Assembly: GCA_013297655.1 (NCBI GenBank)
Contig: JAAFHV010000042.1
Span: 1-46,123, forward strand
Direction: 5' to 3'
Source of the DNA: Myxococcales bacterium
GTDB taxonomy: Bacteria > Myxococcota_A > Polyangia > Polyangiales > Polyangiaceae
DNA length: 46,123 nt
Shown here: in pieces, positions 8,324 to 16,041 of the stretch
Numbering within the stretch: position 1 is the stretch's first letter
How the letters are laid out: each line of letters opens with the position of its first letter
Position numbers and translations under genes: made by a program
The notes under the pieces: model-generated
What the model was told of the DNA's origin: nothing
Databases searched by the model: none
What the model saw: only the letters and a program-made list of their open reading frames with translations

Positions 8324-9004
8324 TCAGCGACGTGAGCGCGAACGCAGGGTGGAAAGGAGGAGGAAGAGCACGAGCATCACCGCGAGCGCGACGTAGCTAC
8401 CTCGCGGCGAGAGGCGACCGGCCAGATCGCCCCCGAAGAGCGCGCGGACATGGGCCCGCGGCGTGAGCACCGCGCCTACGCCGAACCCACCGAGCATGAC
8501 GTCCATGACGAGAAAAATGCCACGCGCATGGGCTCCGAAGTATGCGGAACCAAACGAGAAATAACCAGCGTAAGCTGCGCCACCGAGGGCGCCGACGGCG
8601 GCGGTGGTGAGCAGATCGGCGCCGAGGGATGGGTCTTTCGGGCCGTGCGCGATCGCGACGACCGCGGCCCCGAGCGCGGCGCACACGAGGGCGGACACGA
8701 TCGCGACGGTGAGCATGATCGAGACCGCGGCTCGACGCGCGGGCGCCCCGAGGAACACGAGCGGACGCGCCGCCGCGACGACGGTGCCCTCCGGGCACAC
8801 GAGCCCGAACACCGCGAAAACGACGAGCGGCATCGACACCGCGCCGAACCCTCGCGACAGCGCGACGTAGACGGCGTGATCTTGCCGCCGCGAGAGCACC
8901 GCGACGAGGATCGCGAGCGCGGACCAGGCGAGCACCGGCAGCCACCGTGCACGGCCCGAGAGCACGCGCGAGAGCGGATGACGAAAGACCGCGAGCGCGC
9001 TCAT
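8324..9004 (-). CDS. ABC-2-type membrane protein, second permease of the module
   Basis: A 226-residue integral membrane protein from ATG 9004 (MSALAVFRHPLSRVLSG). About six hydrophobic segments are visible, including WLPVLAWSALAILVAVLS, MPLVVFAVFGLVCP, IMLTVAIVSALVCAALGAAV, GIFLVMDVMLGGFGVGAVL and YVALAVMLVLFLLLSTL, ending in a basic tail. Sequence motifs are weak. The ABC permease call comes mainly from position: its ATG overlaps the stop of the ATPase-like gene (ATGA on the minus strand, 9001-9004), so the two products should be made in fixed proportion. Substrate unknown. The frame extends upstream to 9466 but only as a shadow of the ATPase gene. Confidence 0.65.
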   Translation of the reverse strand: MSALAVFRHPLSRVLSGRARWLPVLAWSALAILVAVLSRRQDHAVYVALSRGFGAVSMPLVVFAVFGLVCPEGTVVAAARPLVFLGAPARRAAVSIMLTVAIVSALVCAALGAAVVAIAHGPKDPSLGADLLTTAAVGALGGAAYAGYFSFGSAYFGAHARGIFLVMDVMLGGFGVGAVLTPRAHVRALFGGDLAGRLSPRGSYVALAVMLVLFLLLSTLRSRSRR

Positions 9005-10023
9005 CGATGCCCTCCCGGGTCTTGCGCCGTCGCCACGAGATCGCGAGCCGAGGGATCGGAAGGCTCGGGAGGTGGCGGGGCGAGAGAGGTGAGCTTTCGC
9101 GCCGCTTCGCCCATGGTCTTCTCCGCCATTCGCCCGTCGCGGACGTAGGCGCCCGCGCCGGAGCTGCTCATCGAGACGACCGCGAGCGATTCGGCGAGGG
9201 CTGCGCGGGCCACCATTTCGGCCGCGGCGACGAGATCGTTCGTGTGAATTTCGACTGCGGTCGCGGTGGCCGTAACCGTGAGCGCGCCGCCCTCGGTCGC
9301 GACCGCCGCGGCGAGGCGCATGGGATCGGAGACGACCACGACGAGCACGAAGTGCTCTGTGCCGGCGCCGTAGGTGGCAGGTACGAGCCGCTCGTTGACG
9401 AGGCCGTGAACCTCCGCGCCGAGGGCCTTCGCGTCGCGTTGCGAAGCCGTCGCGACGAGCACGCACCGCTCCGCGCCCCCCGCCGCGAAGGCGCGAACCG
9501 CCTCCGCGACCCGACCCGCGGCCTCGCCGGTGATACGCACGAAGGGCTCGTCGAGGAGGAGCACCTTCGCCGACGAAGTGACCGCGATCGCGAGCGCGAC
9601 CGAGCGGCGCTCCTCCGGGGTGAGCGTGCGAACCGGGCGCTGCGCGAAGCGCTCGAGCCCGAGGGTGCGGAGGCGCGCGAGCGGCTCGCGCGCACCGCCG
9701 CGAAGCTGGCCCTCGAGCGCCGCGATCGCGAGGGGCGTCATGTCTTCCGGCAGAGCCACGTCGCGATCGACGTACGCGATCGCTTGCGTCGCTTTTGCGC
9801 TGCCGGCGGCGTAGCCGAGGATCGCTACCTTGCCACGCGAAGGCTTGATTTGACCCGCGAGCACCTCGAGCAAGAGCCGCGCGACGTCGGGATCGGTGCC
9901 GCCCCCGGAGATGGCGTGGCAGCCCTTTCCGAGATGGAACGTCACGTTCGTGCAGAGTGCACCCATTCGGCGGAGGGCCGCGTTGGGGAGCGATTTGGCA
10001 GCGACGCCTTCGACGTGGATCAT
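9001..10023 (-). CDS. Degenerate ABC ATPase-like protein
   Basis: A 340-residue protein from ATG 10023 (MIHVEGVAAKSL). The first ~230 residues follow an ABC ATPase: VTFHLGKG, then LLLEVLAGQIKPSRGKVAILGY, the signature-helix region LTPEERRSVALAIAV and an intact Walker B, KVLLLDEP. Key residues are altered. The Walker A position (about residues 40-48) reads GGGTDPDVA with no Lys; the Q-loop position reads YVDRD rather than YVPQD; LSGGQ is LTPEE; and the H-loop region reads ATASQRD with no His. About 110 C-terminal residues follow with no recognised domain. ATP hydrolysis is therefore doubtful. It sits between two membrane-protein genes and is preceded by the tandem mini-ORF repeats, with gggagggcgcc just upstream of the ATG. 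Confidence 0.7.
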   Translation of the reverse strand: MIHVEGVAAKSLPNAALRRMGALCTNVTFHLGKGCHAISGGGTDPDVARLLLEVLAGQIKPSRGKVAILGYAAGSAKATQAIAYVDRDVALPEDMTPLAIAALEGQLRGGAREPLARLRTLGLERFAQRPVRTLTPEERRSVALAIAVTSSAKVLLLDEPFVRITGEAAGRVAEAVRAFAAGGAERCVLVATASQRDAKALGAEVHGLVNERLVPATYGAGTEHFVLVVVVSDPMRLAAAVATEGGALTVTATATAVEIHTNDLVAAAEMVARAALAESLAVVSMSSSGAGAYVRDGRMAEKTMGEAARKLTSLAPPPPEPSDPSARDLVATAQDPGGHR

Positions 10024-10218
10024 GGCGCCCTCCCTCCGGTCGGTTGCCATCGACATGCCGTTCGCGTGCCGCTCACTCGCAGGTTCATGGCGCCCTCCCT
10101 GCGGTCGGTTGCCATCGACATGCCGTTCGCGTGCCGCTCACTCGCAGGTTCATGGCGCCCTCCCTGCGGTCGGTTGCCATCGACATGCCGTTCGCGTGCC
10201 GCTCACTCGCATGGTCAT
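10020..10218 (-). repeat. Three tandem 65-bp repeats encoding a chain of coupled 22-codon mini-ORFs
   Basis: The 65-bp unit occurs at 10021-10085, 10086-10150 and 10151-10210 (the last slightly short), nearly identical apart from one base (ccctcc versus ccctgc). Read on the minus strand, each unit gives a 22-residue ORF: 10150-10218, 10085-10153 and 10020-10088. Each ORF stop overlaps the next start as ATGA, and the last overlaps the ATG of the ATPase-like gene at 10023. The first overlaps the stop of the upstream permease at 10215-10218. Each 69-nt ORF minus the 4-nt overlap equals the 65-bp period. The peptide contains VSGTRTACRWQPT, and its end overlaps the gggaggg Shine-Dalgarno of the next ORF. 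Whether the peptides are made is not known. Confidence 0.85.
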
Positions 10219-11003
10219 TTCGCTTGCTCCGCGTCGAGGCGGAGGAGCTCGGCGCGAACGAGCAACCCGAGCACGAGCATCGAGCCGAAGATCGCGGCGA
10301 ACGCGCGCACCAGGAGGGGGCCGTCGAAGGTGCCGGGGAGGAGCGCGACGCGCATGGTGGTGAGCATGCCGGGGAGCGACACGAGGCCGGCCCACGCCCG
10401 CGGGACGAGCGTGCCCGTGAACGACGAGAGCATCTCGGGGAGACCGAAGAGCGCAAGCAGCACGAGATAACCACCCGCGCGGTTGCGCGCGCCGAGCGCA
10501 GCGAGCGAGACGAGCGACACGAGCACCGAGAACGCGAGCCCGAACAGCACGCCGACCGCGACCCCACGCACGACCTCGGGCAGAGCAGCGGCGCGGTGCG
10601 CGACGAGCATCGACGCGAGCCCAATCGCGAGGGTGCCTCCGACCGTGGGGAGCGCGACCGCGACGATGAGGCCCCCCGTCCGTGCGAAGAGGTAGTCGGA
10701 CGTTTTCACGCCGCGGAGGCGCAGGAAATCACGGATGCCTTCGTCGCGATCGCGACGGAAAGCCTGCGCCGCGCCGCCGAACGCGACGAGCACGCCGGTG
10801 CCGTAGGCGAGCGCGTCTTCCATGAGCGAGAGCCACGGGAGGAACGGGGGCTTCTCTCCCTCGTGCGCGAGCACGACCGCGATCGCCATGCCCGCGAGGG
10901 CGGTAAGGGCGGCGAGGCCCCACGCGAGCTTCACGACGAAGCGGGTCTTCACGAGGTGAAGGGCGAACGAAAAGGCCGCCTTGCTCGAAAAGAGGATCGT
11001 CAT
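10215..11003 (-). CDS. ABC-2-type membrane protein, first permease of the module
   Basis: A 262-residue membrane protein starting MTILFSSKAAFSFALHLVKT. About six transmembrane segments are seen, including LAWGLAALTALAGMAIAVVLA, GTGVLVAFGGAAQAF, TGGLIVAVALPTVGGTLAIG, GVAVGVLFGLAFSVLVSLVS, GYLVLLALFGLPEML and FGSMLVLGLLVRAELL. The cytoplasmic stretch FRRDRDEGIRDFLRLRGVKTSDYLFART, between the second and third segments, resembles the coupling region of ABC-2 or export permeases, where a conserved helix contacts the ATPase. Its stop overlaps the first mini-ORF start. It is the likely first gene of the minus-strand module that ends at 8324. No substrate can be inferred. Confidence 0.7.
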   Translation of the reverse strand: MTILFSSKAAFSFALHLVKTRFVVKLAWGLAALTALAGMAIAVVLAHEGEKPPFLPWLSLMEDALAYGTGVLVAFGGAAQAFRRDRDEGIRDFLRLRGVKTSDYLFARTGGLIVAVALPTVGGTLAIGLASMLVAHRAAALPEVVRGVAVGVLFGLAFSVLVSLVSLAALGARNRAGGYLVLLALFGLPEMLSSFTGTLVPRAWAGLVSLPGMLTTMRVALLPGTFDGPLLVRAFAAIFGSMLVLGLLVRAELLRLDAEQAK

Positions 11004-11336
11004 GAGGGGATTCGACCGGCAGCCTAGCGCGTGCCGAGCCCCCGAGTCACGATCATGGAGAAACGCGAATAGCGCGCCCTGGCAACCGTTGCACCTCGGC
11101 CTCCACCCGCTCCTGCTCGTCCGTGCCCGACCTCGGATCCCCCCCCGCCATCCGGCGCCGCCGCGAGATCCCCCTTGCCGGCCGTGGTCCTGAAGGTTCC
11201 CTCGCGATTCGCCTCCGTGCCGCTCACGATTCGCGTGCGTGCCGCCACGATTCGCGTGCGTGCCGCTCGCGATTCGTATGCCGATTCGCCTACGTGCCCT
11301 CGAGGCTCTTTGTTGCTCGATAGAACCGAATAAAGT
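11004..11336. other. Intergenic region with degenerate ~21-bp repeats
   Basis: No convincing gene lies in these 333 bp. From 11205 to about 11302 there are five degenerate direct repeats starting cgattc (11205, 11227, 11248, 11270, 11282), most of them continuing gcgtgcgtgccgct. The 12-mer cgtgccgctcac in the first unit recurs exactly in each of the three 65-bp repeats at 10020-10210, so the two repeat groups seem related and flank the permease gene. A 74-codon minus-strand frame (11024-11248) looks like low-complexity read-through. A promoter for the ABC module should lie here, but I cannot point to it. Confidence 0.7.
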
Positions 11337-12203
11337 TCAGGGGTTACGCATCACGAAGAAGACAACGATGCCGAGCACGATCCGGTAATAGCCGAAGGGC
11401 TCGAGTCCGTTCTTTTGCAGGTACTTGATGAAGACCGCGATGACCGCCCACGCGACGAAGAAGCTCACGACGAGGCCGATGAGGATGCTCGAGAGGCCGA
11501 CGTCGGCGGCGAGCTCCTTTCGCTCTTTGATTGCCTCGTAGGCGCAAGCGGCCCCGAGGGTGGGGAGGCCGAGGAGGAACGAGAACTCCGCGCTCGTGGT
11601 GGTGGAGAGGCCCGTCGCGCGGCCGGTCAGGATCGTGCACATCGAGCGCGACGAGCCGGGCCACATCGCGATGCACTGACCGAACCCAATGAGGAGCGCG
11701 CGCTTCGGGGTGACGTGCTCGAGGCCGACCAGGCCCTCGCCCTCCTCGGGATTTCGCGTCCTGCGCGCCTTCGCGACACGCTCGACGACGATCATCACGA
11801 CGCCGCCCACGATGAGCGCGAGCGCGACCGGGAGAGGCCCGAAGAGGTAGGCTTTGATGACCTTTTTGAGGAGGAGGCCGACCACCGCGGTAGGCAAAAA
11901 TCCGAGCACGAGCGCCGTGAGGAGCTGCACACTCGCGCGCTCGCGCTTGAAGAGACCGACCGTGCGCTCGAGGAGGAGCTTCCGGTAGTGCACGACGACC
12001 GCCAAAATGGCGCCGAGCTGGATGACGACGTCGAACGCCTTCTCACCACTGCCAGACTTGGCGAAGATCTCCATCATCGGGACGTGCCGCGCCGCCACTT
12101 CGGCGACGTGCGGGACCAAGATCAGGTGACCCGTCGACGACACGGGCAGGTACTCGGTGAGACCCTCGACGACCCCGAGGAGCGCGGCTTTGGCGGCGTG
12201 CAT
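11337..12203 (-). CDS. uppP: Undecaprenyl-diphosphate phosphatase UppP/BacA
   Basis: A 288-residue polytopic membrane enzyme that dephosphorylates undecaprenyl pyrophosphate to recycle the lipid carrier for peptidoglycan and other envelope polymers. Diagnostic motifs are EGLTEYLPVSSTGHLIL (about residues 13-29), with the catalytic Glu and Ser-rich loop, and PGSSRS (182-187), with the catalytic Arg. Multiple hydrophobic helices run through the protein, and it ends KYLQKNGLEPFGYYRIVLG as typical members do. Length is slightly longer than average because of a charged insert (ARRTRNPEEGEGLVGLEH). Start at ATG 12203 is supported by TAGGA five bases upstream. It appears to be a single-gene unit. 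Confidence 0.95.
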   Translation of the reverse strand: MHAAKAALLGVVEGLTEYLPVSSTGHLILVPHVAEVAARHVPMMEIFAKSGSGEKAFDVVIQLGAILAVVVHYRKLLLERTVGLFKRERASVQLLTALVLGFLPTAVVGLLLKKVIKAYLFGPLPVALALIVGGVVMIVVERVAKARRTRNPEEGEGLVGLEHVTPKRALLIGFGQCIAMWPGSSRSMCTILTGRATGLSTTTSAEFSFLLGLPTLGAACAYEAIKERKELAADVGLSSILIGLVVSFFVAWAVIAVFIKYLQKNGLEPFGYYRIVLGIVVFFVMRNP

Positions 12204-12271
12204 GAATTCCTAGAGCTATCACGGGCTCGACCGCGCGAGGAGCCGGCGTGTGACGACGAATAACGTAGCGT

Positions 12272-12284
12272 TAACCTAAGGTTA
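12272..12284. promoter_or_regulatory. Inverted repeat taacct-a-aggtta upstream of uppP
   Basis: A perfect 6+1+6 inverted repeat lies 69 bp upstream of the uppP start, in an otherwise GC-rich region. It could be an operator or part of the uppP promoter region. There is no other evidence for function, and a match this short can occur by chance. Confidence 0.3.
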
Positions 12285-12367
12285 GCACGAGGTGAGCTTG
12301 GGCCGGCGCGGGCCGCGCGCGCTCGCGAGGCGGGAGCAACGCACCGCCTAACTGCGGACGACTTCGC

Positions 12368-13579
12368 TTACTCGGGGAGCAAGACCGGCATCGGCGTGGA
12401 CGTGCCCGTGGTGATCACGTCGATCCCGCGGAACCTCACGAAGCCGGGCGCGCCGCCGCCACCGCCACCGCCGCACTGCCCCGCGCTCGCGTCGGCTCCC
12501 GGTCCGCCCGTGAGGCCAGAGCCACCATTCCCGTCGCAAGGCGGAGCTGCACGGCCCCCCGCTCCTCCCTCGCGACCGCTCGCCCCCGGGCCCGCGTCGG
12601 TGATGTTCGCGTCGGAGCTTCCGCCACCGCCGCCGCCGCCACCGATGGCATAAACGGCGCCCTCGAGCCGCAAGTGCGCGCCTTCGAGGAACACGGTTCC
12701 CCCCGAGCCTCCGCCGCCTCCGCCGCCTTGCGCACAACCCTGGCGCCCAGGCTCGCCCGAGGCGGAGACGACGCCCGTCGCGCTGACGCGGAGATCGCGG
12801 GCGAATACCTGGAGCCCACCCGCTCCGAGCCCGCCGAAGCCACACCCGGGCATTGGACCGGCGGTGACGACCGCGGCTCCGCCGTTCATGCCGTTCGCGG
12901 GAAGCTTGACCGGCGATAGAGCTGCGCCGCCGTCGCTGCGGGGGCTCCCTGCTGCCCCGGCCGCTGGCAGGTCGGGGACCGCGCCGCCACCACCACCGGT
13001 CGTCGCGGCACCGCCGCCCGCGGCACCGCCCTGCGAGCCGTCGCCCTTGGGGGCGGTCTTTGCGCGGTTGGAGACGACACGAACGAGGCCCTCGATGCGC
13101 GCCTCGCCGCTCGCCACGATGACCAGCGGTCGCTCCGTCGTGATCGTGACGGTCATCCCCGCGGGCACGACCCAATTTTTGACCGAGACGACGACACAAT
13201 CGCAGTCCGGATCGTGGACGATGTCGCTGTCCGGAATGGAGACCGCCCCGGCCTCCGTGAAAAACTCGGCAGCCGCGGCCGAAACCACGATGCGGACCAC
13301 GTTGGTGAGCTCCGTCGAAGCGTCGAAATGATACGCGTCGGACGCGGCGTCGAGGTTCGACGGGAAAAATGCGGAAGAGTCGAGCGCTACGCCTCCCTCG
13401 GCGTCCTTCACGTCGGCGTCCGGGCGAGCGGAGTCGATGTCGGGACGGCTCGTGACGTCGGCCGCGACGCCGGCGTCGAGAGGCCCGCTAGGATCGACGC
13501 TCAGGCTGAGCCCGCAGCCTACGCCAGCCAAGACCAACGCCACGACGACCGCGGCTGCGTTTCGGTGCCTCGCCCTCAT
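12368..13579 (-). CDS. Glycine-rich lipoprotein
   Basis: A 403-residue lipoprotein from ATG 13579 (MRARHRNAAAVVVALVLAG, lipobox GVGC). An in-frame extension upstream is possible but weaker. After the leader comes an Asp/Pro/Ala linker, then a region with short beta strands (VVVSVKNWVVPAGMTVTIT, LVIVASGEARIEGLVRVVS), followed by about 230 residues with many Gly-rich loops such as GGGGGAV, QGGGGGGGSGG and AIGGGGGGGGSSD. The pattern of strand, Gly-rich loop, strand with paired Cys suggests a parallel beta-helix-like surface protein, as in many myxobacterial lipoproteins. No enzyme motif is seen. It is divergent from the SpoU gene, with 83 bp between the starts. Confidence 0.7.
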   Translation of the reverse strand: MRARHRNAAAVVVALVLAGVGCGLSLSVDPSGPLDAGVAADVTSRPDIDSARPDADVKDAEGGVALDSSAFFPSNLDAASDAYHFDASTELTNVVRIVVSAAAAEFFTEAGAVSIPDSDIVHDPDCDCVVVSVKNWVVPAGMTVTITTERPLVIVASGEARIEGLVRVVSNRAKTAPKGDGSQGGAAGGGAATTGGGGGAVPDLPAAGAAGSPRSDGGAALSPVKLPANGMNGGAAVVTAGPMPGCGFGGLGAGGLQVFARDLRVSATGVVSASGEPGRQGCAQGGGGGGGSGGTVFLEGAHLRLEGAVYAIGGGGGGGGSSDANITDAGPGASGREGGAGGRAAPPCDGNGGSGLTGGPGADASAGQCGGGGGGGAPGFVRFRGIDVITTGTSTPMPVLLPE

Positions 13580-13662
13580 GGCCGGCATCATACGTGAGAT
13601 CGCCCCGAGGCTCGAAGATCCGGCGCGCATTCGGGACGCCCCCCGCATGATAAGAGGCAGAA

Positions 13663-14208
13663 GTGGCTCTCCCAGTTCCAATCGACGCCTCGGCCGACGA
13701 GGTCCGGCGCACCCTCGCTCCGCTGCGAAACGGGATATCCGTCGCCCTGACCAGCCTCGGGAACGCGTTCGCCGCCGGCGCGATCGTGCGAGTGGCGCAC
13801 AGCTTCCTCGTCCGCGAAATCGTGCTCGTAGGCACAGCGCCGCACTACGAAAAAGCCTCGATGGGAATGGAGAAGTACGAAAACGTGGTTCGCGTCGCCG
13901 ACGTGGATGCGCTCTTCGTGCACGCAGCGGGGCGGCCCGTGTACGCGATCGAAAAGGACCACGCGACCCGCTCCCTCTACGATCCGAGGCCCTTCCCCGA
14001 CGACACGATCCTGCTCTTCGGGAGCGAGCGATTCGGTGTCCCCGAAGAGGCGATCGCGCGCGCCGCCGCCGTCGTCGGAGTGCCGATGTACGGCGTGAAT
14101 CACTCGTTTCCCGTCGCCATCACGGCCGGAATGGTGCTCTCCGAGTGGGCACGCCGCAGGTACGCCCCGGGCACGGTGGTCGTCCCGCGTCCGCCTCGCG
14201 ACCCGTGA
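13663..14208 (+). CDS. SpoU/TrmH-family RNA 2'-O-methyltransferase
   Basis: A 181-residue SPOUT methyltransferase. The knotted C-terminal half carries LLFGSERFGVPEEAI (SAM/RNA-binding motif 2) and VPMYGVNHSFPVAITAGMVLSEWARRRY (motif 3), the signature of SpoU enzymes that methylate a ribose 2'-OH in tRNA or rRNA using S-adenosylmethionine. The N-terminal part, NGISVALTSLGNAFAAGAIVRVAHSF, corresponds to the first Rossmann-like strand and motif 1 region. There is no added RNA-binding domain, so the target nucleotide cannot be assigned. The start is GTG at 13663 with agagg about seven bases upstream. Gene symbol left blank because TrmH, TrmL and RlmB relatives cannot be separated here. Confidence 0.85.
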   Translation: MALPVPIDASADEVRRTLAPLRNGISVALTSLGNAFAAGAIVRVAHSFLVREIVLVGTAPHYEKASMGMEKYENVVRVADVDALFVHAAGRPVYAIEKDHATRSLYDPRPFPDDTILLFGSERFGVPEEAIARAAAVVGVPMYGVNHSFPVAITAGMVLSEWARRRYAPGTVVVPRPPRDP

Positions 14209-14210
14209 TC

Positions 14211-14237
14211 GCTACGCATGCATACTACATACGTAGC
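14211..14237. promoter_or_regulatory. Imperfect inverted repeat after the SpoU gene
   Basis: Arms gctacgcatg (14211-14220) and catacgtagc (14228-14237) pair with one mismatch around a 7-nt loop. The repeat begins three bases after the SpoU stop and ends 45 bp before the next start. It has no following T-run, so it could be a weak terminator, an mRNA-processing hairpin or an operator for the downstream lipoprotein gene. Confidence 0.4.
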
Positions 14238-14281
14238 AAGGATGCCGCGTCGGGCGGGGATCTGCGGTAAAAGGACGGGCG

Positions 14282-15568
14282 ATGGTCCTTCGTCGCGCGC
14301 TGCTGCTCGTGGTCCCTGCCCTGGTCGGTGTTGCGTGGATCGCCGCCTGCAGCGCTGCGGCGCCGGCCTCCGCGGTGGCAGACGCATCGACGCCCCCGGA
14401 AGAAGAGCCCGACGCCGCGCCCCCACCGCCCCCGAAGGTGGAGCTCGGCCGCCACGCCGTCGCGGTCGTCGACCATAGGCGGGTGGTGCCAGCCGCGGAT
14501 CTGCCGAGGGAAGCGGTCGCCGGGAACTCGAACAACAACCTCGACGTCGTTCGCTTCGACGGGCGGGTGTACTTCGCGTTCCGAAGCTCGAAGGATCACT
14601 ACGCGTCCGACACGACGGCGGTCTACGTGGTGAGCTCTCCGAACGAGCGCGACTGGCGTTTCGAGGCAAAATTCACGGCCGAGAGCGACCTCCGCGAGCC
14701 GCGTTTCCTCGCCCTCGGCTCGAAGCTGTTCTTCTACTTGGCGCGCCTCGGCAAAGACCCGCTGAAGTTCGAGCCGAAAGGCACGAGCGTATCGGTGCGG
14801 GGAGACGACGGCGCCTGGGGCCCCCTCGTGGACATCCAGAAGCCGGGATACATCGCGTGGCGCACGAAGGTGGAGCGCGACGTCCCGTACATGACCGCGT
14901 ACCTCGGCGGAGAGCATATTTACGACTTCTCCGGATTGCCACTCTCGGTCGAGCTCCTCACCACGAAAGACGGTATCGCGTGGACGCCGCTCCCCGGCGC
15001 CGAGGCGGTGGTATCGCGCGGGGGAGGAAGCGAGACCGATTTCACGATCGACGACGACGGCTCGCTCTACGCCGTGATCCGCAACGAGGCCGGTGACGAG
15101 ACCGGCTTCGGCTCCAAGGTTTGCCGCGCCGCCGCGGGCAGCCTCGGGACCTGGACGTGCAAACACGACAAGAAAAAGTACGACTCCCCGCTCGTCTTCC
15201 GCGTCGACGACGAGATTTATCTCGTGGGCAGGCGGAACCTCACCGAGACAGGCAACTACGACCTCGAGCGCCGCGATCTCACCATCCCCGGCCAAGAGCT
15301 CACCTACCAGCTCGACTACCGCGGAAAGCCGAAACGTTGCTCGCTCTGGCGCTGGGTCAAGGGCGAAGACCGCATCGCCTACGTGCTCGACCTCCCGTCC
15401 AAAGGCGACACCTGCTTCGCGAGCGTGATCCAGGGCGAAAAGCCGAACGAGCGAATCATCTACAACTACAGCTCCGAGCTCGATTTGCCGGGCGAGCCTA
15501 CGTGGGGCCAGGGCCAGATCGGTCCGACGAGCATCTACCGTGAGGTGCTCGCGTTCACGCCGCGCTGA
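14282..15568 (+). CDS. Lipoprotein with sialidase/beta-propeller-like fold
   Basis: A 428-residue lipoprotein. The leader is MVLRRALLLVVPALVGVAWI and the lipobox AAC lies near residue 23, followed by a Pro/Glu/Asp linker (TPPEEEPDAAPPPPPK). The mature domain contains repeated beta-hairpin patterns such as VRFDGRVYFAFRSSKDH, SDTTAVYVVSSPNERDWRF, DLREPRFLALGSKLFFYLARL, DFTIDDDGSLYAVIRNEAGD and SPLVFRVDDEIYLVGRR, typical of five- or six-bladed propellers of the sialidase/arabinanase type. No complete catalytic set is identified, so a glycosidase role is only a possibility. It stands alone on the plus strand; the next gene starts 105 bp downstream. Confidence 0.65.
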   Translation: MVLRRALLLVVPALVGVAWIAACSAAAPASAVADASTPPEEEPDAAPPPPPKVELGRHAVAVVDHRRVVPAADLPREAVAGNSNNNLDVVRFDGRVYFAFRSSKDHYASDTTAVYVVSSPNERDWRFEAKFTAESDLREPRFLALGSKLFFYLARLGKDPLKFEPKGTSVSVRGDDGAWGPLVDIQKPGYIAWRTKVERDVPYMTAYLGGEHIYDFSGLPLSVELLTTKDGIAWTPLPGAEAVVSRGGGSETDFTIDDDGSLYAVIRNEAGDETGFGSKVCRAAAGSLGTWTCKHDKKKYDSPLVFRVDDEIYLVGRRNLTETGNYDLERRDLTIPGQELTYQLDYRGKPKRCSLWRWVKGEDRIAYVLDLPSKGDTCFASVIQGEKPNERIIYNYSSELDLPGEPTWGQGQIGPTSIYREVLAFTPR

Positions 15569-15672
15569 ACCGAGCCGAGCTTGGCAGGGTGCTGGCAGCC
15601 GCGGCCGTCGTTCGCGTCCGGGTCGAGGAGATGCAGCGAGGCGTTCTCTCCGACCGAGAGGCGCGGTACACC

Positions 15673-16041
15673 ATGGTGATGCGACTTTCCTGGTTGCCCT
15701 TCGCCGTCGCGCTCGCCGCGGTGGCCCTGTCCGCCGCGTGCGGAAGCGACGACGCAGACTGCCGCGCCCTCGGCGAGACGATTTGCAAGAAGGCTTGCGC
15801 GTGCAACGGAGGCACCACGTGCCGCTTCTCGCAGGCCCCCGCCGGGACCACGTCGACCAGGACGGAAGAAGGTTGCAACCAGTACTTCGAGGAGGCCTGC
15901 CAAAGCCCCGCGTTCCAGCGTATCGACTCCGCCAAATGCGGCGCGGAGGTGGAGGCGGCGGAGTGCGTGGTCGACAACAATCCGCTGGATGGAGTGGCCA
16001 AATCGGCCAAGCTCCCGGAGGCGTGTGCCACCAAGCCCTGA
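15673..16041 (+). CDS. Small Cys-rich lipoprotein
   Basis: A 122-residue secreted lipoprotein from ATG 15673 (MVMRLSWLPFAVALAAVALS, lipobox AAC). The mature part has a dense Cys pattern: DCRALGETICKKACACNGGTTC, then GCNQYFEEAC, KC and EC, consistent with several disulfides in the periplasm or at the cell surface. Short Cys-rich lipoproteins like this are common in Myxococcota and mostly have no assigned function. The frame is open upstream to a GTG at 15589, but that part lacks leader features. The gene overlaps the following hydrolase gene by 17 bases or more. Confidence 0.7.
   Translation: MVMRLSWLPFAVALAAVALSAACGSDDADCRALGETICKKACACNGGTTCRFSQAPAGTTSTRTEEGCNQYFEEACQSPAFQRIDSAKCGAEVEAAECVVDNNPLDGVAKSAKLPEACATKP

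Noticed and set aside
11024-11248. 74-codon minus-strand frame starting MAARTRIVSGT
   Set aside because: Low-complexity translation of the ~21-bp repeats; no ribosome-binding site and no recognisable family.
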